Positions 43,770 through 52,758 of a DNA stretch of 64,000 nucleotides are shown here, piece after piece (position 1 is the first letter of the stretch; each line of letters begins with the position of its first letter). The notes beneath the pieces are model-generated. The model was not told the DNA's origin and ran no database searches. It saw only the letters and a program-made list of their open reading frames with translations. Both the position numbers and the translations under genes were made by a program. The DNA lies in assembly GCF_004364585.1 (NCBI RefSeq), contig NZ_SOAN01000005.1:62001-126000 (forward strand), in the 5' to 3' direction. This stretch comes from Nesterenkonia aurantiaca. Lineage in GTDB: Bacteria > Actinomycetota > Actinomycetes > Actinomycetales > Micrococcaceae.

Positions 43770-45593
43770 GTGAAGGAAATCGCAACACCGTCCGCAGTCG
43801 AGGTCCCCGCCGAGCTGAACATCACTGACCTGCTGGAACGTCAGTTCACCGCGGACCCGCAGAACATACTCTTCGGCCGACAGCTCAGCCCCGGCCAGTG
43901 GATCGACGTCAGCACCGCCGAGTTCCGGGACCAGGTGATCGCGCTGGCCAAGGGCATCATCGCCTCCGGCGTCGAGGTGGGTGACCGGGTCGCGATCATG
44001 GCCCCCACGCGGTACGAGTGGACCCTGCTCGACTTCGCGATCTTCTACGCCGGAGCCGTGACCGTGCCGGTCTACGAGACCTCCTCGCCCTCCCAGGTCG
44101 CCTGGATCATCGAGGACGCCGGCGTGAAGCTGCTCGTCGCCGAGACTCCGGCGCACCAGAAGATCGTCGAGCGCGCCGTCGCCCAAGAGAGCCTGACCGG
44201 GCTGGTCGGCGTCCACACCATCGAAGGCTCCGGGCTGGATGAGCTCCGCGCCAAGGGCGCCGAGGTGACCCAGGAGCAGGTCGAGTCACGGCGCAACGCC
44301 GCCGTGGGCGCCGACCTGGCCACGATCATCTACACCTCCGGGACCACCGGGCGGCCCAAGGGGTGCGAGCTGACCCACTCGAACTTCACCGAGCTCTCGC
44401 TCCAGGCGCTGGGCGGCTCGCTGGGCTCCGTGGTCCACAAGGACGCCTCCACGGTGATGTTCATCCCGCTGGCCCACGTCTTCGCCCGCTTCATCTCGGT
44501 GCTCGCCGTCGCCGCCGGCTCCCGGGTGGGGCATACCTCCGACATCAAGGAGCTGGTGGACGACCTCGGCACCTTCCGCCCGACCTTCCTGCTGGCCGTG
44601 CCGCGGGTATTCGAGAAGATCTACAACGCTGCCATGCTCAAGGCCGAGGGCGACGGCAAGGGAGCCATCTTCGAGAAGGCGGCCAACACCGCCATCGCAT
44701 GGTCCCGCGCCAAGCAGGAGGGCAAGGTCCCCTTCACCTTGGGGCTCAAGCACACCGTCTTCGACAAGCTGGTCTACTCCAAGCTGCGCGCCAGGATGGG
44801 GGGACAGGTCGCCCACGCGGTCTCCGGCGGCTCCCCGCTGGGAGAGCGGCTGGGCCACTTCTTCTACGGCGTGGGCGTGCAGATCCTGGAGGGCTACGGC
44901 CTCACCGAGACCACGGCGCCGCTGACCGTGAACACCCCGGAGCTGAGCAAGATCGGCACCGTCGGCGCGCCGCTTCCCGGGTGTGCGGTGAAGATCGCCG
45001 AGGACGGCGAGATCCTCGGCCGCGGCATCTGCGTCTTCCGCGGCTACCACAACCGGCCCGAGCTGAACCAGGAGATCTTCACCGAGACCGGCTGGTTCCG
45101 CACCGGCGACGTCGGCACCCTGGACTCCGACGGCTGCCTCACCATCACCGGTCGCAAGAAGGAGATCCTGGTCACCGCGGCCGGGAAGAACGTCTCGCCG
45201 GCCCAGCTGGAGGACCTGATGCGCTCAGACGCGATCGTCTCCCAGGCCGTGGTGGTCGGCGACAACCGGCCCTTCGTCGCGGCGCTGATCACCCTCGATG
45301 AGGAGACCCTGCCGCAGTGGCTCGAGCGCAAGGGACTTGACCCCAAGACCCCGATCGCCGAGCTCGCTCAGCACGAGACGATCATCACCCACGTGCAGGC
45401 AGTGGTGGACCGGGCCAACGAGTCGGTCTCTCGTGCCGAATCGATCCGGGAGTTCCGGCTGCTGAACACCGATTTCACCATCGAGTCCGGCCACCTCACC
45501 CCGTCCATGAAGATCAAGCGTCCGGTGGTGATGAAGGACTTCGCCCAGGAGGTCGAGGCGCTCTACACCGAGGCGGCCGCCAAGAAGGGCTGA
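43770..45593 (+). CDS. Long-chain acyl-CoA ligase (AMP-forming, FadD15-like)
   Basis: 607 residues, GTG start with GGAGGAG upstream. It activates fatty acids to acyl-CoA through an acyl-adenylate. The P-loop TIIYTSGTTGRPKGCELTH, the EGYGLTETTAPLTVN block, the TGDVGTLDSDGCLTITGRKKE hinge, and the final TPSMKIKR motif with the catalytic Lys are intact. It is encoded alone, after the small membrane protein, and is followed by a strong terminator. It probably sits at the membrane face. Confidence 0.93.
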   Translation: MKEIATPSAVEVPAELNITDLLERQFTADPQNILFGRQLSPGQWIDVSTAEFRDQVIALAKGIIASGVEVGDRVAIMAPTRYEWTLLDFAIFYAGAVTVPVYETSSPSQVAWIIEDAGVKLLVAETPAHQKIVERAVAQESLTGLVGVHTIEGSGLDELRAKGAEVTQEQVESRRNAAVGADLATIIYTSGTTGRPKGCELTHSNFTELSLQALGGSLGSVVHKDASTVMFIPLAHVFARFISVLAVAAGSRVGHTSDIKELVDDLGTFRPTFLLAVPRVFEKIYNAAMLKAEGDGKGAIFEKAANTAIAWSRAKQEGKVPFTLGLKHTVFDKLVYSKLRARMGGQVAHAVSGGSPLGERLGHFFYGVGVQILEGYGLTETTAPLTVNTPELSKIGTVGAPLPGCAVKIAEDGEILGRGICVFRGYHNRPELNQEIFTETGWFRTGDVGTLDSDGCLTITGRKKEILVTAAGKNVSPAQLEDLMRSDAIVSQAVVVGDNRPFVAALITLDEETLPQWLERKGLDPKTPIAELAQHETIITHVQAVVDRANESVSRAESIREFRLLNTDFTIESGHLTPSMKIKRPVVMKDFAQEVEALYTEAAAKKG

Positions 45594-45661
45594 GCCGCAG
45601 CTCGGGGGTGGATCTCGCCACGGCGCAGATCCGCACACCTCGCGCGAGGAAGAACGACCGG

Positions 45662-45694
45662 GGAGCCCGGGGGCGCACAGCGCCCCCGGGCTCC
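45662..45694 (+). terminator. GC-rich terminator after the acyl-CoA ligase gene
   Basis: 15-bp perfect stem GGAGCCCGGGGGCGC with loop ACA (45662-45694), about 70 bases past the ligase stop. No T run follows; the strong stem and position before aroG support the call. Confidence 0.6.
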
Positions 45695-45763
45695 GTCCGT
45701 CCGCATAATGGACTGCCGCTTCGGCATTAGGCGCGCCCGGGCGCGGCGGACTACCCTGAGAGG

Positions 45764-47170
45764 GTGACCACGACGCCAGAGCCCAGATCCGACGCCCCGC
45801 TGACCGCCCCCGGAGAGATCCTTCATGTAGGGGCCGCAGACTATCCGGGCCTGGACGAGTGGCGTTCGCTGCCGCTGAGCCAGCAGCCGGACTGGCGGGG
45901 CCACGAAGACTTCGACTCCGCCTACGCGGAGCTCTCCGCGCACCCGCCGCTGGTCTTCGCCGGAGAGGTCGACAAGCTCAAGCGACGCCTGGCCAAGGTT
46001 GCCAACGGTGAGGCCTTCCTCCTCCAGGGTGGGGACTGCGCCGAGACCTTCGACGGCGTCACCGCCGATCGGATCAGCGCCAAGATCAAGACCATCCTGC
46101 AGATGGCGGTGGTGCTCACCTACGGCGCCTCGCTGCCGGTGGTGAAGATGGGACGCATGGCCGGGCAGTACGCCAAGCCGCGGTCCTCCGACGTGGAGAC
46201 CCGCGACGGCGTCACGCTTCCGACCTTCCGCGGCGAGATCGTCAACGGTTTCGAGTTCACCGAGGAATCCCGGGTTCCTGACCCGAAGCGGATGGTCGCG
46301 GCCTACCACAAGTCCGCCGCCACCCTGAACCTGGTCCGGGCCTTCACCGAGGGCGGCTTCGCCGACCTGCGCGCGGTCCAGCAGTGGAACAAGGGGTTCA
46401 TGCAGAACCCCGCGCACGCTCGCTACGAGCAGCTCGCCGGAGAGATCGACCGCGCGGTCCGTTTCATGGAGGCCTGCGGCGCTGACTTCGAAGGGCTCAA
46501 GCGCACCGAGTTCTACGCCGCCCACGAGGCGCTGCTGCTGGACTACGAGCGCGCGCTGACCCGCATCGACTCCCGCACCGGCAAGCCCTACGTGACCAGT
46601 GGCCACTTCGTGTGGATCGGTGAGCGGACCCGTGAGCTCGAGGGCGCACACATGGACTACCTCTCACGGGTGCAGAACCCGGTGGGGGTCAAGCTGGGCC
46701 CCAGCACCACCCCGGAGACCGTGCTGCAGATCATCGAGAAGCTGGATCCCGAGCGGGAGCCAGGACGGCTGACCTTCATCGTGCGGATGGGCGCCTCCAA
46801 CGTCCGGGAGAAGCTCCCGGCGCTGGTCACGGCGGTGCGCGATTCCGGCGCCAAGGTGGTCTGGGTGACCGACCCAATGCACGGCAACACGATCACCGCC
46901 GACAACGGCTACAAGACTCGGCGCTTCGACGATATCCTCGACGAGGTCCGCGGCTTCTTCGAGGTCCACCGTTCCTTGGGCACCTACCCCGGTGGGCTGC
47001 ACGTGGAGATGACCGGTGACGACGTCGCTGAATGTCTCGGCGGCTCCGACGTGGTCGACGAATCGGCCTTCGATCAGCGCTACGAGTCCCTGGTGGACCC
47101 GCGGCTGAACCATAAGCAGTCCCTGGAGCTGGCGTTCCTGGTCGCAGAATCCCTCACCCAGGTGAGATGA
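45764..47170 (+). CDS. aroG: 3-deoxy-7-phosphoheptulonate synthase, class II
   Basis: 468 residues, GTG start. It condenses phosphoenolpyruvate with erythrose 4-phosphate, the first shikimate step. Class II marks: LLQGGDCAETF, MGRMAGQYAKPRS, HFVWIGERTRELEGAHMDY and WVTDPMHGNT, with the metal and PEP ligands (Cys, His, Glu, Asp) they carry. In mycobacteria this enzyme is regulated by aromatic amino acids and by chorismate mutase. The pknL-like gene beside it in opposite orientation repeats the mycobacterial order. Confidence 0.96.
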   Translation: MTTTPEPRSDAPLTAPGEILHVGAADYPGLDEWRSLPLSQQPDWRGHEDFDSAYAELSAHPPLVFAGEVDKLKRRLAKVANGEAFLLQGGDCAETFDGVTADRISAKIKTILQMAVVLTYGASLPVVKMGRMAGQYAKPRSSDVETRDGVTLPTFRGEIVNGFEFTEESRVPDPKRMVAAYHKSAATLNLVRAFTEGGFADLRAVQQWNKGFMQNPAHARYEQLAGEIDRAVRFMEACGADFEGLKRTEFYAAHEALLLDYERALTRIDSRTGKPYVTSGHFVWIGERTRELEGAHMDYLSRVQNPVGVKLGPSTTPETVLQIIEKLDPEREPGRLTFIVRMGASNVREKLPALVTAVRDSGAKVVWVTDPMHGNTITADNGYKTRRFDDILDEVRGFFEVHRSLGTYPGGLHVEMTGDDVAECLGGSDVVDESAFDQRYESLVDPRLNHKQSLELAFLVAESLTQVR

Positions 47171-47248
47171 CGCTGCGCGCCCGGTCTGGTGGCCTGAGGC
47201 TGGAACCGCTCAGCCGCACAGCTTCCTGACCGGCGGCGGTGCTGGTCC

Positions 47249-48712
47249 TCAGCCCCCGAGGCTGGGGATCAGCGCACTGCTGACCCCGATCCACCCGGCC
47301 AGCAGCACCAGCAGCGCGCCACCGATCATGATCGCGGCGATCATCAGCCAGATCCGGGTGGCGCTGGCGCCGGCGAGTTCCACCGTGGGTCGCTGACGCT
47401 CGCGCTTCTCCGTGCGAACCCGCTCCACCGGTCGGCGGGAACCGACGGCGGGCTGGATCCCGGTCACCGGCTCCGCGACGCTGAGCCGGGGCGGTCGCAG
47501 CTGCAGACCGCTGGTGGGCACCTCGGTGACCAGCTGGCGATCCTCCTCGGCCAGGCTCGAGGGACGCCCGTGCGCGGCATGGCGATGCTCGGCCTGAAGA
47601 TGTGTGGTCCGCGCATTGCCCAGCGCCGCGTCGATGTCCTCGTCCCAGGGTTCGTGGTCCACGTCCTGGCCCTCGTGCTGCTCCGCTCCGGAACCGTGGG
47701 CCGATGCCGGCGCAGCCTCGGTCTCCAGGAAGGTCTCGCTGGAGTCACCGGGAAGCATGGTGGTGGACCGCTGGCCCGGCGTCGCGGACTCGCGGGGCGA
47801 TTCCCGCCCGGAGGCGCCCATGGCAGGGATCGCCCGGGTCGCGGTGAGCGCGCCGTCGAAGTCGAGCTCGGCGTCGCCGAGCAGGCCGCGGGTCTCACGC
47901 AGCATCTTCAGCAGCTCGTCAGCGTTCTTGGGCCGCAGCGCCACCTCGGGACGGGTAGCGATGCTGACCAGGTCGTCGAGCTCGCGCGCGAGGCCGCTGA
48001 CCTGCGCGGAAGGCACCGGCACGGTGGAGTTCACGTGCTGGTAGGCCACTCGCACGGGGGAGTCCCCGGTGAAGGGCTGCACGCCGGTGAGCATCTCGTA
48101 GAGCAGGATGCCGATGGCGTAGATGTCAGCGCGCTCGTCGGCGCCCTCCCCGGAGAGCAGCTCCGGAGAGATATAGGCCACGGTGCCCATCAGGGTGGAG
48201 GTTCCGGAGTGATGGGTCGCCGCGCGGGCCAGTCCCAGGTCAGCGAGCTTGATCCGCCCGTCATGGGAGACCAGCACGTTTTCCGGCTTGATGTCGCGGT
48301 GGACCAGGCCGGCGCGGTGCGCCGCAGCCAGGCCCTGCAGAATCGAATCCATGTAGGTCAGCGCCAGCCGAGGGGTCATCGCGCCGTGCTTGAGCAGCGT
48401 GCGCAGCGTCGCGCCGGGGACGTACTCCATCACCAGATAGGCGGTCTCCCGGGCCTGGCCCTGATCCAGGACCTGGACCACATTGGGATGCGCGATCAGC
48501 GCAGAGTTCCGGGCCTCCTGCTCGAAGCGGTCCACGACCTTGCGATCCTCGGCCATATGCGGGAACAGCACCTTCAGCGCGACCTCGCGGCCGAGCCGCT
48601 GATCCTGCGCGCGGTAGACCGTGGACATGCCGCCACGCGCGATGCGCTCATCGATCACATAGCGGTCATCGATCCTGGAACCAATCCACGGGTCAGTCTG
48701 TTCAGAGCTCAC
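47249..48712 (-). CDS. pknL: Membrane-anchored Ser/Thr protein kinase, PknL-like
   Basis: 487 residues. Kinase domain at about 15-275: Gly loop ARGGMSTVY (25-33), Lys47, catalytic HRDIKPEN (138-145), DLG at 158-160 in place of DFG, and the activation segment with GTVAYISPELL. A long disordered juxtamembrane region (about 280-455) leads to one transmembrane helix near the C-terminus (WLMIAAIMIGGALLVLLAGW) and a 10-residue external tail, so there is no PASTA or other sensor outside. Position next to aroG matches PknL of mycobacteria. Confidence 0.88.
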   Translation of the reverse strand: MSSEQTDPWIGSRIDDRYVIDERIARGGMSTVYRAQDQRLGREVALKVLFPHMAEDRKVVDRFEQEARNSALIAHPNVVQVLDQGQARETAYLVMEYVPGATLRTLLKHGAMTPRLALTYMDSILQGLAAAHRAGLVHRDIKPENVLVSHDGRIKLADLGLARAATHHSGTSTLMGTVAYISPELLSGEGADERADIYAIGILLYEMLTGVQPFTGDSPVRVAYQHVNSTVPVPSAQVSGLARELDDLVSIATRPEVALRPKNADELLKMLRETRGLLGDAELDFDGALTATRAIPAMGASGRESPRESATPGQRSTTMLPGDSSETFLETEAAPASAHGSGAEQHEGQDVDHEPWDEDIDAALGNARTTHLQAEHRHAAHGRPSSLAEEDRQLVTEVPTSGLQLRPPRLSVAEPVTGIQPAVGSRRPVERVRTEKRERQRPTVELAGASATRIWLMIAAIMIGGALLVLLAGWIGVSSALIPSLGG

Positions 48713-48787
48713 AGCCCCAGGGTATCGAACCCGCCCAACTCCGGGTCGCTGCGGCGCGTGTCGGTCCGGGTCGAGCGGGGGTGGGAC

Positions 48788-49876
48788 CTAGACCGTTCGC
48801 AGCACCAGGTTCCCGCGAAGCTGGTCGAACTCCTCGAGGACCTCCGCAGAGACGCCGAGCTCGACCAGGTCCTGGGTACGGGCGACGCTGTCACCGGTGA
48901 GCTCCTCGATGCTGCGCTCCACCTCCTCCACTGCTCCGGACTCCAGCAGGATGGCGCGCGCCCGGTCCACCTGTGCCTCACTGAGCGCCGGGTCTCCCAG
49001 CATCTGGTTCAGCTCCTGGGCCCCGGCCCCGCCGGAGCGGAACAGCCCGTAGGCGATGAGCTCGGTGCGCTTGCCCTCGCGCAGGTCATCGCCGACCGGC
49101 TTGCCGGTGGTCTCCGGATCCCCGAAGACCCCGAGCAGATCATCGCGCAGCTGGAAGGCCTCGCCGACCGGCAGCGCCGCCGCGGCGAAGGCGCGGCACA
49201 GCTGGTCCGAGCCGCCGGCCAGCGCCGCGCCGAGGACCACCGGGTACTCGGTGGAGTACTTGGCCGCCTTATAGCGCAGCACCCCGCGGGCGCGGGCGAC
49301 CGCCTCGGCCTCGGTCTCAGCCGGAGTGCGCACCTCTTCGAGCACATCGAGGTACTGCCCGGTGATGACCTCGGTGTGCATCCGGTGGAAGCTCCGCGCG
49401 GCCAACGTATTGCTCACCAGCCCGTCCTGGGCTGCGGTGCTCTGGGCGAGGAAGAACGCCTCCGAGGCCCAGGCCAGCGAGAGGTCCCCGGAGAGGATCG
49501 CGCCGGTGGTGCCGAAGTGGCCGCAGTCTCCGGCGAAGCCGGACTCCCGATGCAGCTGTTCGAACCCGATGTGCGCGCTGGGCCGTCCGCGCCGCGTGGC
49601 AGATCGGTCGATGACGTCGTCGTGGACCAGCGCGGCCGCCTGGAAGAGCTCCAGCGCCACACCCAGCTCGACGACGGCCTCGCCGCGCCCGCCGGCTGCC
49701 TGCCAGCCCAGCCTGGCCAGCGCGGGGCGCATCTTCTTGCCGCCCCGGGTCAGTGTCATCAGCGCGGTCACCAGGGGCACCGCGTGCTCGGAGACTGCGT
49801 GGACCTCTGCGTGACGGGCCTGGAGGAAGCCGGCGCACCTGGTGTTGACCTCGCTGATGAATTCTTCGCGCTTCAT
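48788..49876 (-). CDS. Polyprenyl (geranylgeranyl-type) diphosphate synthase
   Basis: 362 residues. It condenses isopentenyl diphosphate onto allylic diphosphates. The first Asp-rich motif is in ALVHDDVIDRSATRRG and the second in FQLRDDLLGVFGD. The bulky residues before the first motif (Phe-Gln at the F-Q-A-A-A helix start) suggest a C20-class product, but chain length is not safely read from sequence. It is encoded next to the PknL-like gene (as idsA is in mycobacteria) and divergent from dinB with an 18-base gap. Confidence 0.9.
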   Translation of the reverse strand: MKREEFISEVNTRCAGFLQARHAEVHAVSEHAVPLVTALMTLTRGGKKMRPALARLGWQAAGGRGEAVVELGVALELFQAAALVHDDVIDRSATRRGRPSAHIGFEQLHRESGFAGDCGHFGTTGAILSGDLSLAWASEAFFLAQSTAAQDGLVSNTLAARSFHRMHTEVITGQYLDVLEEVRTPAETEAEAVARARGVLRYKAAKYSTEYPVVLGAALAGGSDQLCRAFAAAALPVGEAFQLRDDLLGVFGDPETTGKPVGDDLREGKRTELIAYGLFRSGGAGAQELNQMLGDPALSEAQVDRARAILLESGAVEEVERSIEELTGDSVARTQDLVELGVSAEVLEEFDQLRGNLVLRTV

Positions 49877-49894
49877 GGCGGATAGCCTATCGGT

Positions 49895-51103
49895 ATGGCA
49901 CCGTCTCGACCGGCTGATTCACGCGTCCTTGCGCATGTGGACATGGATGCCTATTACGTGGAGGTCGAGCTGCTCACCAGGCCCGAGCTGCGCGGACGCA
50001 AGATCATCGTGGCGCAGGACTCGGGACGCTCCGTGGTGCTCTCGGCCTCCTATGAGGCGCGGGCAGACGGGGTGCGTTCCGCGATGCCGCTGGCCCGGGC
50101 GCGGCAGGCCAGCCCCGACGCCGTCGTGATCCCGCCCAGCATGGAGCTCTACCGCGAGTTCTCCCGGCGCATCATGGCCTACTTCGACACGATCACCGAC
50201 TCGGTGGAGCAGCTCAGCGTGGACGAAGCCTTCCTGGATCTCACCGGGTCTCGCCGCCGGCTCGGCGGACCCGAGCAGATCGGAGCGAAGATCCGCCGCG
50301 AGATCCGCGAGGAGTTCGCCCTGCCGGCCACGGTGGGGATCGCTGACCGCAAGTTCATCGCCAAGATCGCCTCCACCCGCGCGAAGCCGGACGGACTGCT
50401 GCTGGTCCCGCCACATCGCCGGCTGGAGTTCCTGCACGGTCTGCCGGTCACCGCGATGTGGGGTGTCGGGGCAAAGACCGCCGAGTCCCTGAAGGCCTTC
50501 GGGATCACCACGGTGCTGCAGCTCGCGCAGACCCCGGAGCCCGCACTGCGCCGGCGATTCGGGGTCACCGGCACGGCGCTGCACCGACTGGCCTGGGGAG
50601 AGGACGCCCGCGAGGTCCAACCGCACCGGATCGAGAAGTCCATCGGCGCCGAGGAGACCTTCGCGGTGGACGTGGAGGATGAGGCGACGCTGCGAGCCGA
50701 GCTGCTGCGGCTCAGCCATCGGGTCGCCGCACGCCTGCGCGAGTCGGGAGTCTCCGCGGAGGGCATCAGCCTGAAGCTTCGCTACAGCGACTTCGAGACG
50801 CTGACCCGGTCCTCCACGCTCTCCCACCCGACGCATTCGGCGCTGGCCATCTACTCCCGGGTGCTCGGGCTGCTGGAGCGGCTGGGGCAGCGGGCCCAGT
50901 CGGTGCGGCTGGTGGGGATCCGGGCCGAGAGACTGGTGGATGAGGGCGGCTCGCTGCAGCTGAGCTTCGACCGCACCGAGACGAACTGGCTCGACGCCGA
51001 GACCGCGCTCGACGCCATCGCGAAGAAGTTTCCACAGGTCCAGACGGCTCCGGCCGCGCTGCTGCGACCCCGCCGCGAGGATCCAGGACTGGAGAGTTCC
51101 TGA
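49895..51103 (+). CDS. dinB: DNA polymerase IV (Y-family, DinB)
   Basis: 402 residues. Error-prone lesion-bypass polymerase. Catalytic residues lie in VDMDAYYVEVE (first Asp) and LSVDEAFLDLTG (Asp-Glu). The thumb helix-hairpin-helix reads GVGAKTAESLKAFGI. The little-finger domain is complete. The C-terminus lacks a clear QLxLF clamp motif at its end, although LQLSF appears at about residue 350. The end carries spaced CCTGA repeats past the stop. Confidence 0.94.
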   Translation: MAPSRPADSRVLAHVDMDAYYVEVELLTRPELRGRKIIVAQDSGRSVVLSASYEARADGVRSAMPLARARQASPDAVVIPPSMELYREFSRRIMAYFDTITDSVEQLSVDEAFLDLTGSRRRLGGPEQIGAKIRREIREEFALPATVGIADRKFIAKIASTRAKPDGLLLVPPHRRLEFLHGLPVTAMWGVGAKTAESLKAFGITTVLQLAQTPEPALRRRFGVTGTALHRLAWGEDAREVQPHRIEKSIGAEETFAVDVEDEATLRAELLRLSHRVAARLRESGVSAEGISLKLRYSDFETLTRSSTLSHPTHSALAIYSRVLGLLERLGQRAQSVRLVGIRAERLVDEGGSLQLSFDRTETNWLDAETALDAIAKKFPQVQTAPAALLRPRREDPGLESS

Positions 51104-51231
51104 GTGTCAGCCCTGAGATCACCGCAGTCCTGACATCGGGCTAGGTCTGGGGTGCCGAAACCGGTAGACTATACACCCAGGCGTATCCGCATCTTCCATC
51201 ACGCCACACGACGACCGCGAGGAGCTTCACG

Positions 51232-51645
51232 ATGCCACTGTCGGAGCGTGAACAGCGCATGCTCAAGCAGCTCGAAGAACAGCTGCAGTCGGAGGATCCG
51301 AGCTTCGCCAGCTCCATGCAGGACTCGCCGAGCGGAACGCTCAACGTGCGCAACATCGTGCTTGGCGCTCTGGTCGCGGTCCTCGGCATCGTCGTGCTTC
51401 TGCTGAGCATCTACAACCAGTGGATACCTGTGGGTGTGATCGGCTTCCTGATCATGGGCGCAGGCGTCTACTACGCCACCACCGGAGGCACCTCCGGGAA
51501 CTCCCGCGGCAACGGTTCCGGCGGCAATGGCGGCAACGGTGGAGGGGGAGGCGGCGGCGGACCCCGCAGCTCCACTCCGAGCCCGTCCGGGAACTTCATG
51601 ACCGGACTCGAGCAGCGCTGGGAAGAACGACGCCGGCAGGACTGA
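51232..51645 (+). CDS. DUF3040 membrane protein
   Basis: 137 residues. The N-terminus MPLSEREQRMLKQLEEQL is the DUF3040 signature found throughout actinobacteria. Two helices follow (about 44-63 and 67-86), then a Gly/Asn/Ser-rich linker and a basic end (GLEQRWEERRRQD). Function unknown; it is commonly near the mraZ division cluster, as here. A strong terminator follows. Confidence 0.88.
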   Translation: MPLSEREQRMLKQLEEQLQSEDPSFASSMQDSPSGTLNVRNIVLGALVAVLGIVVLLLSIYNQWIPVGVIGFLIMGAGVYYATTGGTSGNSRGNGSGGNGGNGGGGGGGGPRSSTPSPSGNFMTGLEQRWEERRRQD

Positions 51646-51670
51646 CCCGCCAGGCACCACTAGAGCTTCG

Positions 51671-51698
51671 AAAGGCCCCTCTTCGGAGGGGCCTTTTT
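51671..51698 (+). terminator. Rho-independent terminator after the DUF3040 gene
   Basis: AAAGGCCCCTC-TTCG-GAGGGGCCTTT followed by TT: an 11-bp perfect stem with a UUCG tetraloop, 25 bases past the stop. It separates this gene from the mra/mur operon. Confidence 0.93.
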
Positions 51699-52040
51699 CA
51701 TGCCCGGCCACCGCCCCGGCTCCTACCAGCGCAGGGTCGCCACCACCCTCCAGCCCAGGCCCCACTTCCCACCACCTGGGCGCCCCACACTCCTCCACGG
51801 GGAGCGCAGTCGGTCATGACGCCCGAAGACCACCGCCGCTGCAGCCCCGGAATTCCGGGCTTCTCGGTCCCGATCGGAGCATCCTGCCCAGGTCTCGAGC
51901 TCCCGCTGGATCCACCCGGCAGCGGCCGGTCTCGTCGAGCCCCTCCACCGCCCTCCACCTGCAGCTCAGCATCATTTCTCCAGGTCAGAAGGTCAGTAAC
52001 GGCGCCACGCAACAGTTTTCGGTCGCGGCGCGGCAAATTC
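51699..52040. other. Non-coding leader upstream of the division cluster
   Basis: About 340 bases without a supportable gene. Open frames here are proline/arginine-rich and lack ribosome-binding sites. It presumably holds the main promoter of the operon near its right end, next to the MraZ boxes. Its first half is C-rich on the plus strand. Confidence 0.5.
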
Positions 52041-52080
52041 TGGTTGCAAGTGGGGGGAAGTGGGGTAAAGTGGAGCTCGG
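52041..52080 (+). promoter_or_regulatory. MraZ boxes (four 10-bp direct repeats)
   Basis: TGGTTGCAAG, TGGGGGGAAG, TGGGGTAAAG and TGGAGCTCGG run in exact 10-bp phase about 50 bases before mraZ. MraZ binds TGGGN repeats spaced by 5 bases upstream of its own operon, so these are the expected autoregulatory sites; the first and last copies are degenerate. Confidence 0.85.
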
Positions 52081-52130
52081 TAGAGGGAGAAGGAATGATT
52101 CTCCTCAACAAGTGAGGTGGTGAGTGTCCT

Positions 52131-52562
52131 TTGTTCCTGGGCACATACACGCCTCGCATGGATGAGAAGGCTCGCCTGATCCTTCCCGCGAAGTACCGCG
52201 AGGAACTGGCCAACGGCCTGGTCCTCACTCGCGGGCAGGAACGCTGCATCTATGTGTTCAGCACGGAAGAGTTCAAGAACGTGCACCACCAGATGCGGCA
52301 GGCTCCTCTGACCTCACGCCAGGCACGCGACTACATCCGCGTATTCCTCTCCGGAGCCTCTGACGAGATTCCGGACAAGCAGGGCAGGATCACGGTCCCC
52401 GCCGCGCTTCGGGAGTACGCCGGGTTGGACCGCGATGTCACGGTCATCGGAGCGGGAGACCGCGCCGAGATCTGGGACACCACGGCCTGGAACGAATACC
52501 TGGAGGCGAAGGAGTCGGAGTTCTCATCCACCGATGGGGAAGCCATTCCCGGCCTCTTCTGA
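52131..52562 (+). CDS. mraZ: Transcriptional regulator MraZ
   Basis: 143 residues, TTG start ([20 protein letters not shown]), with GAGGTGGTGAG upstream. Two SpoVT/AbrB-like halves are visible: [16 protein letters not shown] and [17 protein letters not shown]. MraZ forms ring-shaped oligomers that bind repeats upstream of its own operon and usually repress it. It opens the division/cell-wall cluster. It is separated from rsmH by 196 bases, longer than in most relatives, containing two GATC-centred palindromes. Confidence 0.94.
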   Translation: MFLGTYTPRMDEKARLILPAKYREELANGLVLTRGQERCIYVFSTEEFKNVHHQMRQAPLTSRQARDYIRVFLSGASDEIPDKQGRITVPAALREYAGLDRDVTVIGAGDRAEIWDTTAWNEYLEAKESEFSSTDGEAIPGLF

Positions 52563-52758
52563 GCACCGAAGCCGTTCGACACGACACGCCGAACGAAAAA
52601 GTACGACAAGTGAAGACGGTTCGAACACTTCAAGGGGATCCTTGGGTGAGTTCTTCCGCCGCCCCGCCGCATTCCTGACTTATCTTCCCCGATGTCAGGC
52701 AGCAGGTCGGAGCGGAGGAGGAGCTGGTCCAAGGATCCTTTCCCATGACGGAGGCAGT

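Noticed and set aside
47570-49885. Plus-strand frame of 771 codons opposite the kinase and prenyl synthase
   Set aside because: Spans two real genes and their gap; composition is the usual antisense pattern.
51420-52115. Plus-strand frame running from the DUF3040 gene into the mraZ leader
   Set aside because: It crosses a strong terminator, is low-complexity Pro/Arg/Ser, and has no start signal.
52435-52758. N-terminal extension of the rsmH frame into mraZ
   Set aside because: RsmH relatives start at the HVPVM region; the ATG at 52759 has a clear ribosome-binding site.
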